Below, piece after piece: positions 1 through 6,325 of a stretch of DNA of 6,902 bases. The notes below the pieces were generated by a model that saw nothing but the letters and a program-made list of their open reading frames with translations, was not told the DNA's origin and did no database searches. Source of the DNA: Candidatus Woesearchaeota archaeon (GTDB lineage Archaea > Nanobdellota > Nanobdellia > Woesearchaeales > UBA12501); assembly GCA_016177315.1 (NCBI GenBank), contig JACOVN010000002.1:1-6902 (forward strand), written 5' to 3'. The position numbers were made by a program, and so were the translations under genes. Each line of letters starts with the position of its first letter. Positions within the stretch are counted from its first letter, which is position 1.

Positions 1-61
1 ATCGTACTGTGCCGCTATAGGAAAAAGGTGGAAGGAATAATATTGTTTAAGAATTATTGAA
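1..61 (-). terminator. Possible pyrimidine-rich terminator after the surface operon
   Basis: Downstream of the FG-GAP stop the minus strand is AT-rich and contains the pyrimidine run TTCCTTCCACCTTTTTCC with a T5 tract (22-26 on the plus strand). Archaeal terminators are often just such T-rich runs without a hairpin. No hairpin is seen. No gene can be called in these 61 bases. Confidence 0.25.
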
Positions 62-1756
62 TTATCCTTGATTCCATCCAATCTTTCTCTGACCTATTTT
101 CCATGTTCCTGGACTACAACCGTGTTTTAATTCTCCTTGGTTTTTACCAGGCTTGATTTCCAATAGACCGTCGCAAGGACAGCCTTCACCATAAATGACG
201 TATCCATTTCCTTCTCCACCGAGATCCATAAAAAGAGGAACTGCAGAAGGCATACCAAGGATAATATCATTCACAAAGTCAGCATTAATATCCCCTGCAG
301 CAAAGGGAAGGAATTCTGGCTCAAATCCACAAACATTGTTGTTACTAAGACGCATACCTGTTGGTGTATTGCATTTAATATTGTCCTCTAAGATGGTAAT
401 GTTCGCTGCCTGTGTGGAAAGGTCTATCCTACCTAGATTTAAGAATTCTTTTGTTCCATAGAACAGATAGGACTTCAAGAGCTCACTATCAAAGTTTGAA
501 GGGTCTGAGTTTTCCGCGGCACCAATCGCAATATCATTTATCAAGTCAGCATTAATGTCTCCTACACTAACCGTATTCCCTAGATGGTCTCCGGCATTCT
601 CTCCAACAACAATGACAGGATTCAAGGAAAGAATATCGTTAGTCCCGGCTTTTATCCGCTCTGCGTCGAGAATATAAGCTTTTCCTATGTTCTCTTTTCC
701 AGGAATATCCGCTTTTGGAGCGCCGATGAGTATTTCTTTCAAACCGTCGGCGTTAATATCACCTATAGCTACAGAATTCCCAAATCGGTCATTAGGATTC
801 TCGCCAACAATAGTGACTGTATTCGCGTCAATCTTGATAACATGCCTTGGCGGAAAATCTCTGCTTCCAAAGATAATGTACCCCTCTCCATTTTCTTCGA
901 CGTCTCTAGCACCGATGAGAATATCTTCTATTCCATCATTATTGATATCTTCTACTGCAAGATCATTGCCAATCCAATTGCCTGCTCTTTCACCACGGAT
1001 AGTTATATCGGCACCTTCTGCTAACAGATCGAGCCGAAAATTTCCATCGCCTCTTCCATATACAACATAGACTTTCCCGGTATCATCTCCGCCTTCCTTA
1101 TATTGCGAATCACTAAAGACAAGATCATCAAAGCTATCGCCATTAACATCCCCTAATGCAATCGAAAAACCAAAATAGCTGGATACACCATTAAAATCTA
1201 TACTGATATTTGCATCCTGTACTGCAAGGTTAATAAGTCCTCTCAGATTCTCTGAACCATAAAGGGCAAAAACTGCCCTTCTGGAAGTCATGGCAATATC
1301 CGGAATACCATCTCCATTGATATCTCCTGTAGCAACAGAAAATCCAAAATCAGAGGAACTTGGGTGTTGCCAAAATATAGTAAGATCCACAGTATCAATA
1401 TCACTTAAATTGATGGCTGTCGTAGCAGGAAAGTCTGATTTTCCAAAGATTGCTTGCACTACATTTGCTCGTTCTGGTAGGACAATAGACGGAATACTAC
1501 TTATAGTACTGATGATAAAGTCATCTGTACCGTCATTGTTAATATCTCCGCTTGCAACAGAATACCCTGTTCCATTTTTATGTGCATTATTATACAATGT
1601 AATATTTGCATCTTCAATGCGAAGATCAATAACCTTTGCCTGAGAAGATTGAATGCAAAATCCTTCGCTGTCGAAATGGTGCGTACTAGCACTTAATTGT
1701 GCTACGGTAAATATTATTAAAATGCATAATAATAAAAAAATAATTTTCTTTTTCAT
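62..1756 (-). CDS. Secreted seven-repeat FG-GAP (integrin-alpha-like) beta-propeller protein
   Basis: 564 residues, starting at ATG 1756 and ending in TAA. Residues 1-24 form a signal peptide (MKKK, then a long Ile/Leu/Phe stretch and a small-residue region LSAS), so the protein is exported. Seven FG-GAP units follow, each with a G-[YFN]-S-V-A-x-G-D lead-in and a DxNxDGxxD-type calcium loop, at residues 71-79, 145-153, 203-211, 270-278, 333-341, 400-408 and 489-497. Seven units spaced 58-89 residues apart fit one complete seven-bladed propeller, the integrin-alpha N-terminal fold. Such propellers bind Ca2+ and usually serve adhesion or protein binding; no catalytic residues are evident. The last ~40 residues are a Lys/Cys-rich tail (C526, C528, C547) with a CSPGTWK motif. 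There is no C-terminal membrane helix. The start overlaps the stop of the upstream beta-helix gene (ATGA) and has a GAGGTG ribosome-binding site, so it is the second gene of an operon. The fold call is firm; the ligand is unknown. Confidence 0.93.
   Translation of the reverse strand: MKKKIIFLLLCILIIFTVAQLSASTHHFDSEGFCIQSSQAKVIDLRIEDANITLYNNAHKNGTGYSVASGDINNDGTDDFIISTISSIPSIVLPERANVVQAIFGKSDFPATTAINLSDIDTVDLTIFWQHPSSSDFGFSVATGDINGDGIPDIAMTSRRAVFALYGSENLRGLINLAVQDANISIDFNGVSSYFGFSIALGDVNGDSFDDLVFSDSQYKEGGDDTGKVYVVYGRGDGNFRLDLLAEGADITIRGERAGNWIGNDLAVEDINNDGIEDILIGARDVEENGEGYIIFGSRDFPPRHVIKIDANTVTIVGENPNDRFGNSVAIGDINADGLKEILIGAPKADIPGKENIGKAYILDAERIKAGTNDILSLNPVIVVGENAGDHLGNTVSVGDINADLINDIAIGAAENSDPSNFDSELLKSYLFYGTKEFLNLGRIDLSTQAANITILEDNIKCNTPTGMRLSNNNVCGFEPEFLPFAAGDINADFVNDIILGMPSAVPLFMDLGGEGNGYVIYGEGCPCDGLLEIKPGKNQGELKHGCSPGTWKIGQRKIGWNQG
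266..1546 (-). repeat. Seven degenerate FG-GAP calcium-loop repeats
   Basis: The Asp-rich loops are encoded at 1520-1546, 1298-1324, 1124-1150, 923-949, 734-760, 533-559 and 266-292. Each reads D-[IV]-N-x-D. Loops 1, 2, 4 and 5 keep the following Gly; loop 3 has Ser, loop 6 Leu and loop 7 Phe there. The position-9 ligand is Asp in all but loop 5 (Glu). The similarity is visible in the DNA (GATATTAAC-like starts), but the copies are diverged, so this is old internal duplication. Confidence 0.88.
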
Positions 1757-4554
1757 GGTAGCACCTCGAATGATGTACTTACTAAATCATTAATATTATT
1801 AGATGTGTCATTCGCAAAATACTTCACATTGTATATTCCCAACGTACCTGTATCGTTATATAACCCCCTATAGATATGTCCTGGTTGGATTCTCGACCAG
1901 ATGAATTTCGCTCGTATGGCTAAGGGTTCTACATCAACAGACTCGTCGTCACAAATTGTGGCATTGGGACCTGGATAAGCTTCCCCCGTTGGATTATTAT
2001 CCGTTATATCAATGTGCAATGAAAAATTTATAATGCTATTTTCTAAAAAGTCAGGATGGATTTCCACCCCCAATTTAACCACATTGCATCTTGAGCCAAC
2101 ACCACCTAAACGAAACTCGCTGAAATTAGTTCCAATCATTTGGTATTCTCGATTAGTATGGTTAAAAATAGAGAGGTTCAAGATTAAATCGTCCCAGTTA
2201 TTTGATTCGGCATCACCACGATCATCCCAAGAGAAGAATGCCCAACTAAAATTGAATCGAGGGATGCAGGATGCGTTGAGCGTAAAATTTGCAACAATAA
2301 ACTCAGGAATACCTCCTTGATTGACTTTAATCGGGCCTGATATATTTAACCATTCGTTAATTTCAAAATCGTTAATTCCAGAACCTATAGTCGTGAAACT
2401 CCCATTCCTATAATCATACTCAACCATATGATCCTTCAGTGGTTTTATTGGGGGTAATAACTTCATCGTTATCAGATTATTGTTTGGGTCGGTCACATTG
2501 GCAGAAACGTTATCCACTGCTCTATTATCTGTCACGGTAGCATTAATCCATGTGGCTAAATTCTGCTTCCAAGTGTCATTAATTCGTGGAACGACGTGTG
2601 GCTTTTCACAATCAGAATTAAAGCAGATTTCAATACCTTCAGAAGTTTTATTATTCGTTCCATTATGTCTTTCAAATTGTGTGATGAAGGGAACAAGTTT
2701 AAAGGTATAATTGCCAGCACTCAAAATGTTCCCATCAATCCAGGCACGGAGCTTATCTGTGGTAGCTACGAGGGTCTCTTCTAACGTCAAATTATTCACT
2801 GCATATAAATCATACGTAACTGGCAGGAAGGCGCTCTGCCTTCTCCAGAACACTCCAATGTACCTCGGTGGACAGCTCTCTTCCACGGAAGTGATGTTCA
2901 CCATCCCACAATCCCCAGGCCCCATATTCTCCGGTGTAATGCTCTCGTTGTAGAAATTCCCCTCCTGAAGGCTATCCACATTGTTGCAGAACGAGGAGCT
3001 GCTTGCCCCAGAGCCACCAACCCCTTTGGAGAGGAAATGATTCAGGGTAACATTCATGGTGGCGCCTGTATCTAAGAACAGGTCATAATCTGCGGTAGTC
3101 ACAAACATGGTATTTCTCTCGATAGTGCTATTCTTTACCCTAATAATCTGGATCGGGTAATCGTTACTATCTTCTCCATGGTACTGAAACACATTTTCCC
3201 TAATCGTAAGGTTATAGCGGGTATTGGTCGTTCCACCAGTGGCCGTACCCGCCAGAATGCCAACCCCAGAATGGTTGATGAACGTATTGTTCTGCACTCT
3301 GGTAAGATTCCACTGTACCGAGATGCCAAGCACAGTATTGTTGATGAAACTGTTGTTCTCATAACGGTTACTGGTTGTCGCAGCTCCTCCAACGCTATCT
3401 TCGATTCCTGTTCCACGAGTATTGTCCCGGAAAGTATTGTTGGTTATATTGACTCCCCCATCCTTCGTTACCTTGATGATGCTCCCCTTATAGGAATTCT
3501 GAAAAATTTGATTATCCGCAATGACAGCAGGATCAGCAACATGGATAAGAGAGGCGAGTATATAAGGGAAGGTACTTTGATTGGAAATATTGTATATGGC
3601 ATTACCAATAACTCTATTCCCGGTGTTTGCGATAGAAAGGGAAGTTGCGCCAGAGGCTAACAATGCTTCTGCAATCGTGTTATTTGTCACATTGTTGAAG
3701 AACGAATCGGTTCCAAATGTAATCCCGCTGGAAAAGTTTATGATTCTATTATTTTCTATGGTAGTCTTATTGCTGTAGAGCAGCAATATTCCCCCGCCTT
3801 TCATATGGACAAAGGTACTGTTTCGAATCGAAGTATTTTCTGAAGCCCACACTAACATAGCTCTCTCGGCGGTTGTTCCCGGATCGTCGAAATCTCGCAA
3901 AACAACATTAACAAAACTGTTATTGTGAGAGTTGTTTATCAAAACACCATAAGTAGTGACAGGAGAGGAACGAATATCTTTAATGGTGCTATTCTCGATG
4001 GTATTATTGCTGCTCTCTTGCAACACCATGCCATAGAAAGACTGCTGGATGGTGTTGTTGCGAAAGGCCAGCATTTTGCTTCTGATTTCCAAGCCTCGCT
4101 TATAGGGGTTGTTTTGCCAACCGGTCTTTTCGATAACAGAGTCCTGCATATTGAACGTGGCTGTTTGTTCTACCCAGAAGAAATAATGGGCGTCATTCCC
4201 TCCAGCAAGGCTATGGTTCCCATTCGTAATGTTGGAAGAATTGCCTATGGAAAGGGTGCCACTGGCATTAATTCCCAAACTTCCATTGAAGGTGCCGTTG
4301 AACATGAGGATGGTGTTGCTCAGCCGCACGAAGCTACCATCAGGAATAGAAAGGTTGATGTTCAGCACGCAAATGGCATCCTCTACTTCACAGGTACCGA
4401 TGAGAGCGAAGAGGCAAAGGCCTGCTCCTCCAGGAAGGCAGAAACCAGGATTTGCTTGGGCTACAATCGTTGGTACCAAAGCAGTAATAAGGAAGAGAAC
4501 CATCAGTAAGAGAAGTCTATAACTACCTCTTTTTAACCTCCGCGAGGATGACAT
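1753..4554 (-). CDS. Secreted, sequon-rich right-handed parallel beta-helix protein with C-terminal Ig-like region
   Basis: About 933 residues from ATG 4554. An in-frame ATG at 4560 would add two residues, but 4554 lies 24 nt from the TATA box, the same distance as at lysS. Numbering here is from 4554. The signal peptide has a basic n-region (RRLKR, 5-9), a hydrophobic core at ~14-31 and an A-Q-A cleavage motif ending near 34. Residues ~73-538 carry NosD/PbH1-like beta-helix rungs, with an Asn ladder (NNTI, NSTI, NNSF) returning about every 20-28 residues. The helix is closed by a Cys-framed EGNFY segment (C523, C549). Residues ~560-648 look like a fibronectin/Ig-type sandwich. Residues 649-933 look like an Ig-like domain split by a ~180-residue insertion. 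No carbohydrate-active catalytic motif is obvious, so it may be adhesive, a surface-layer component or a polysaccharide-binding/cleaving protein. Twelve Cys and about 52 N-x-S/T sequons suit an extracellular glycoprotein. First gene of an operon with the FG-GAP protein. Confidence 0.9.
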   Translation of the reverse strand: MSSSRRLKRGSYRLLLLMVLFLITALVPTIVAQANPGFCLPGGAGLCLFALIGTCEVEDAICVLNINLSIPDGSFVRLSNTILMFNGTFNGSLGINASGTLSIGNSSNITNGNHSLAGGNDAHYFFWVEQTATFNMQDSVIEKTGWQNNPYKRGLEIRSKMLAFRNNTIQQSFYGMVLQESSNNTIENSTIKDIRSSPVTTYGVLINNSHNNSFVNVVLRDFDDPGTTAERAMLVWASENTSIRNSTFVHMKGGGILLLYSNKTTIENNRIINFSSGITFGTDSFFNNVTNNTIAEALLASGATSLSIANTGNRVIGNAIYNISNQSTFPYILASLIHVADPAVIADNQIFQNSYKGSIIKVTKDGGVNITNNTFRDNTRGTGIEDSVGGAATTSNRYENNSFINNTVLGISVQWNLTRVQNNTFINHSGVGILAGTATGGTTNTRYNLTIRENVFQYHGEDSNDYPIQIIRVKNSTIERNTMFVTTADYDLFLDTGATMNVTLNHFLSKGVGGSGASSSSFCNNVDSLQEGNFYNESITPENMGPGDCGMVNITSVEESCPPRYIGVFWRRQSAFLPVTYDLYAVNNLTLEETLVATTDKLRAWIDGNILSAGNYTFKLVPFITQFERHNGTNNKTSEGIEICFNSDCEKPHVVPRINDTWKQNLATWINATVTDNRAVDNVSANVTDPNNNLITMKLLPPIKPLKDHMVEYDYRNGSFTTIGSGINDFEINEWLNISGPIKVNQGGIPEFIVANFTLNASCIPRFNFSWAFFSWDDRGDAESNNWDDLILNLSIFNHTNREYQMIGTNFSEFRLGGVGSRCNVVKLGVEIHPDFLENSIINFSLHIDITDNNPTGEAYPGPNATICDDESVDVEPLAIRAKFIWSRIQPGHIYRGLYNDTGTLGIYNVKYFANDTSNNINDLVSTSFEVLP
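1756..2610 (-). other. Split Ig-like domain with an inserted ~180-residue domain (part of the beta-helix protein)
   Basis: Residues 649-700 (nt ~2455-2610) look like the first half of an Ig-like domain (ATWINATVTDNRAVDNVSAN, then a TDPNNN turn). Residues 879-933 (nt 1756-1920) look like the matching second half (YNDTGTLGIYNVKYFANDTS, then a last strand ending at the C-terminus). In the archaeal Ig-like domains I recall, these two halves are nearly adjacent. Here ~180 residues lie between them, rich in aromatic and Asn residues with alternating strand patterns, possibly a jelly-roll or carbohydrate-binding fold. The halves are recognised by pattern only. Confidence 0.5.
1762..1767 (-). promoter_or_regulatory. 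Shine-Dalgarno site of the FG-GAP gene
   Basis: GAGGTG on the minus strand, 5 nt before ATG 1756 and within the last codons of the beta-helix gene. It complements the CACCTC of the archaeal 16S rRNA 3' end. Together with the ATGA stop/start overlap it indicates re-initiation or coupled translation, and it fixes the start. Confidence 0.8.
3052..4059 (-). repeat. Beta-helix rungs with Asn ladder
   Basis: Within the beta-helix protein the motif N-[NS]-[TS]-[IFV] recurs about every 20-28 residues, near residues 166, 183, 211, 245, 262, 291, 372, 400, 422 and 475 (numbered from 4554), with variants between them. That period is one coil of a right-handed parallel beta-helix. The repeats are diverged in the DNA and are not tandem nucleotide repeats. 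Confidence 0.8.
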
Positions 4555-4560
4555 ATACAT

Positions 4561-4576
4561 CTCGATATGTATCGAG
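4561..4576. promoter_or_regulatory. Candidate operator: perfect inverted repeat in the surface-operon promoter
   Basis: CTCGATA-TG-TATCGAG: 7-bp perfect arms around a 2-bp centre. It spans roughly -7 to -22 relative to the predicted start at 4554, directly after the TATA box. An overlapping second symmetry, ATACAT (4555-4560) and ATGTAT (4567-4572), extends it. If the mRNA is leaderless this DNA is not transcribed, so a protein-binding operator is likelier than an RNA hairpin. A regulator bound here would block RNA polymerase recruitment. No regulator gene is in the window. Confidence 0.5.
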
Positions 4577-4577
4577 C

Positions 4578-4585
4578 TTTATAAA
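4578..4585 (-). promoter_or_regulatory. TATA box of the beta-helix/FG-GAP operon
   Basis: Read on the minus strand this is GGAAATATTTATAAA, with a purine-rich BRE-like GGAAA (4588-4592) just upstream of TTTATAAA. The last A is 24 nt from ATG 4554 but only 18 nt from ATG 4560. The start at 4554 is therefore the one a leaderless transcript would use. Confidence 0.75.
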
Positions 4586-4622
4586 TATTTCCAGCAAAAA
4601 GCATACGGAGCACACCAATATT

Positions 4623-4630
4623 TTTATAAA
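4623..4630 (+). promoter_or_regulatory. TATA box of lysS
   Basis: TTTATAAA, preceded by the run CAATATT. Its last A is 24 nt before the A of the lysS ATG at 4654, so transcription should begin at or within a base or two of the start codon. This supports a leaderless mRNA and the chosen start. The upstream BRE is not purine-rich, so BRE evidence is weak. Confidence 0.75.
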
Positions 4631-4649
4631 GAGAGAAATAGTTCTCTCT
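4630..4649. promoter_or_regulatory. Candidate operator: perfect inverted repeat in the lysS promoter
   Basis: AGAGAGAA-ATAG-TTCTCTCT: 8-bp perfect arms around a 4-bp spacer. It occupies about -5 to -24 relative to the lysS start, between the TATA box and the ATG. Its sequence is unrelated to the palindrome at 4561-4576. If the transcript begins at the ATG it is a DNA site; if it begins further upstream it could form a hairpin in a short leader. Confidence 0.45.
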
Positions 4650-4653
4650 CACC

Positions 4654-6297
4654 ATGCCAACACTAATGGGAAAACAGCAGGAGAAACAACGAGAGACAGA
4701 GGAGCTCTTCTGGGCAGACCAGCTCGCAGATGCTATTATCAACAGGAAGAAGTATCATTACTTGGATAAGCCAATCCCAAAATTTAACGAATTCATTGTT
4801 AAGACTTCTGCAAGCCTCTCTGGCGTTTTGCATATCGGCAGATTGAGCGATACCATTCGAGGCTATTCTGTCTTCAAGGCTTTGCAGGATAAGGGAGTAA
4901 AGGCAAAGCTCATTTGGGTTGCAGAGAATATGGATCCATTAAGAAAGGTTCCGCAGAATGTGCCAAAGAAATTTGAAGAGTACCTTGGCATGTCGGTCAG
5001 CGATGTTCCAGATCCAGAAGGATGCCATGATTCCTATGCCGATCATTTCATGCTGGAATACTTTGAAGTGCTGAATGAATTCGTTGCGGTAAAGATGGAG
5101 AAGCATTCCATGCGAGAAGAATACAAGAAAGGCCATTTCAAGCCTTTCATCAAGAAATTGCTGGAGCAAGTGGAGCTGGTTAGGGAGATCCAGAACAAAT
5201 ACCGAGAGCATCCATTGCCTCCTGGTTGGAGTCCTTGGACGCCTATCTGCGAGAAGTGTGGCAAAATTATTACTGCCAAAGTAACCGGCTTCAGGGAAGG
5301 ATTGGTAGAATACACCTGCCAGGATTATCAGTTCGAAACTACCACAGCAAAAGGCTGCGGGCATAAAGGCATTGATGATCCCATGCAGTGCAACGGCAAA
5401 CTGATGTGGAAGAGCGAGTGGGCAAGCCAGTGGGCATTATGGAAGGTTTGCAGCGAAGGAGCAGGCAAGGAATATCAAGTCCCTAACTCCGCCTTCTGGG
5501 TGAATGCAGAGATTTGCGAAAGAGTATTGGATTTTCCAAAGCCAGAGCCGATTTTCTATGAGCACATCATGATCGATAATCAGAAAATGTCAGCCAGCTT
5601 GGGGAATGTCATCTACCCTCGAGAATGGCTGGAGGTTGCACCGCCAGAATTATTGAATTATTTTTACAATAAACGGCTAATGAAAACCAGGAGTTTATCC
5701 TGGAAAGACTTGCCTTTGCTGTATCGGGAGTATGAGGAAGCTGTACAAATTGCTGGAGGAGAGAAAAGATTAGACAATGAGAAAGAGGAACTGCACTACC
5801 AGAGACTCTTGGAGATCTGCTCTCTGGGGAAAAAATATCTCCCGTTGCCCATCAGCTTCACTCATGCAGCATTACTGGCACAGGTATTTACCAAGAAAGA
5901 AGATATGGTGCATGCATTAGAGAGAGTAGATGCGTATGACGGAAAGCTGGACAAAGAGATTTTTATTTTGGTGGAGCGAGCAAGGGTGTGGCTGGAGAAG
6001 TATGCGCCCGGAGAAACAAAGTTCAAGCTGCAGGACAGAGTGCCAGAAGGACTGCAGCTGTCTGCGGAAGAAAAGAAGGCATTGCATCTCGTTGCTGAGA
6101 AACTGAAAGAAAGACAATGGAACGAGAAAGATTTGCACAATGAGTTTTATGGTATTTGCAAAACTGTGAATCTGGAACCCAAGGAATTCTTCAAAGCAGC
6201 GTACAGGGTTTTGTTAAACCAGGAGAGAGGGCCCTTGCTGGCGAACTTTGTGCTGACGTTGGGGGAGAGAGCCGTGAGGCTGTTGGAGGAGGCGTAA
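4654..6297 (+). CDS. lysS: Lysyl-tRNA synthetase, class I (archaeal type)
   Basis: 547 residues, close to the ~500-550 usual for class I LysRS. It charges tRNA-Lys with lysine using ATP, in the cytoplasm. The Rossmann catalytic core carries the HIGH-type motif as HIGR (60-63) within SGVLHIGR. The family segment around residues 92-125 (MDPLRKVP, FEEYLG, PDPEGCHDSYADHF) is diagnostic of class I LysRS rather than the class II enzyme. A zinc-ribbon insertion follows with C199-x2-C202 and later Cys at 222 and 235 (C246 is another candidate). Next come the KSEWASQWALW stretch (253-263) and the KMSKS-type motif KMSAS (311-315). Residues ~360-547 are helical, as expected for the anticodon-binding alpha-helix cage. 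Start 4654 is preferred over Met5 because the TATA box ends 24 nt upstream, which fits a leaderless mRNA; no Shine-Dalgarno site is seen. It is divergent from the surface-protein operon and convergent with the next gene. The region before KMSAS differs from the Pyrococcus-type sequence (see findings). Confidence 0.97.
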   Translation: MPTLMGKQQEKQRETEELFWADQLADAIINRKKYHYLDKPIPKFNEFIVKTSASLSGVLHIGRLSDTIRGYSVFKALQDKGVKAKLIWVAENMDPLRKVPQNVPKKFEEYLGMSVSDVPDPEGCHDSYADHFMLEYFEVLNEFVAVKMEKHSMREEYKKGHFKPFIKKLLEQVELVREIQNKYREHPLPPGWSPWTPICEKCGKIITAKVTGFREGLVEYTCQDYQFETTTAKGCGHKGIDDPMQCNGKLMWKSEWASQWALWKVCSEGAGKEYQVPNSAFWVNAEICERVLDFPKPEPIFYEHIMIDNQKMSASLGNVIYPREWLEVAPPELLNYFYNKRLMKTRSLSWKDLPLLYREYEEAVQIAGGEKRLDNEKEELHYQRLLEICSLGKKYLPLPISFTHAALLAQVFTKKEDMVHALERVDAYDGKLDKEIFILVERARVWLEKYAPGETKFKLQDRVPEGLQLSAEEKKALHLVAEKLKERQWNEKDLHNEFYGICKTVNLEPKEFFKAAYRVLLNQERGPLLANFVLTLGERAVRLLEEA

Positions 6298-6325
6298 GTT
6301 CCTGTTGTAAGAGGAAAAGCCTTTG

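Noticed and set aside
266..1546. Repeated GATATTAAC-like DNA suggesting a CRISPR or tandem repeat.
   Set aside because: Spacing is irregular (58-89 codons) and the copies encode the FG-GAP calcium loops; it is protein-level duplication.
1045..2218. RGD tripeptides in both surface proteins (FG-GAP residues 235-237; beta-helix residues ~779-781), next to an integrin-like propeller.
   Set aside because: A three-residue motif is expected by chance in proteins of this size, and archaeal FG-GAP propellers are not known to bind RGD.
3925..4509. 194-codon open frame on the plus strand opposite the beta-helix gene.
   Set aside because: It is the antisense shadow of a well-supported coding frame with signal peptide and repeats; its composition is not protein-like and it has no promoter or ribosome-binding site.
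4548..4769. 73-codon plus-strand frame across the divergent promoter region.
   Set aside because: It runs through both TATA boxes and the lysS start in another frame; low-complexity translation.
6298..6325. Shared terminator between the convergent genes.
   Set aside because: Only short T/C runs are present and no hairpin; nothing distinguishes a terminator.
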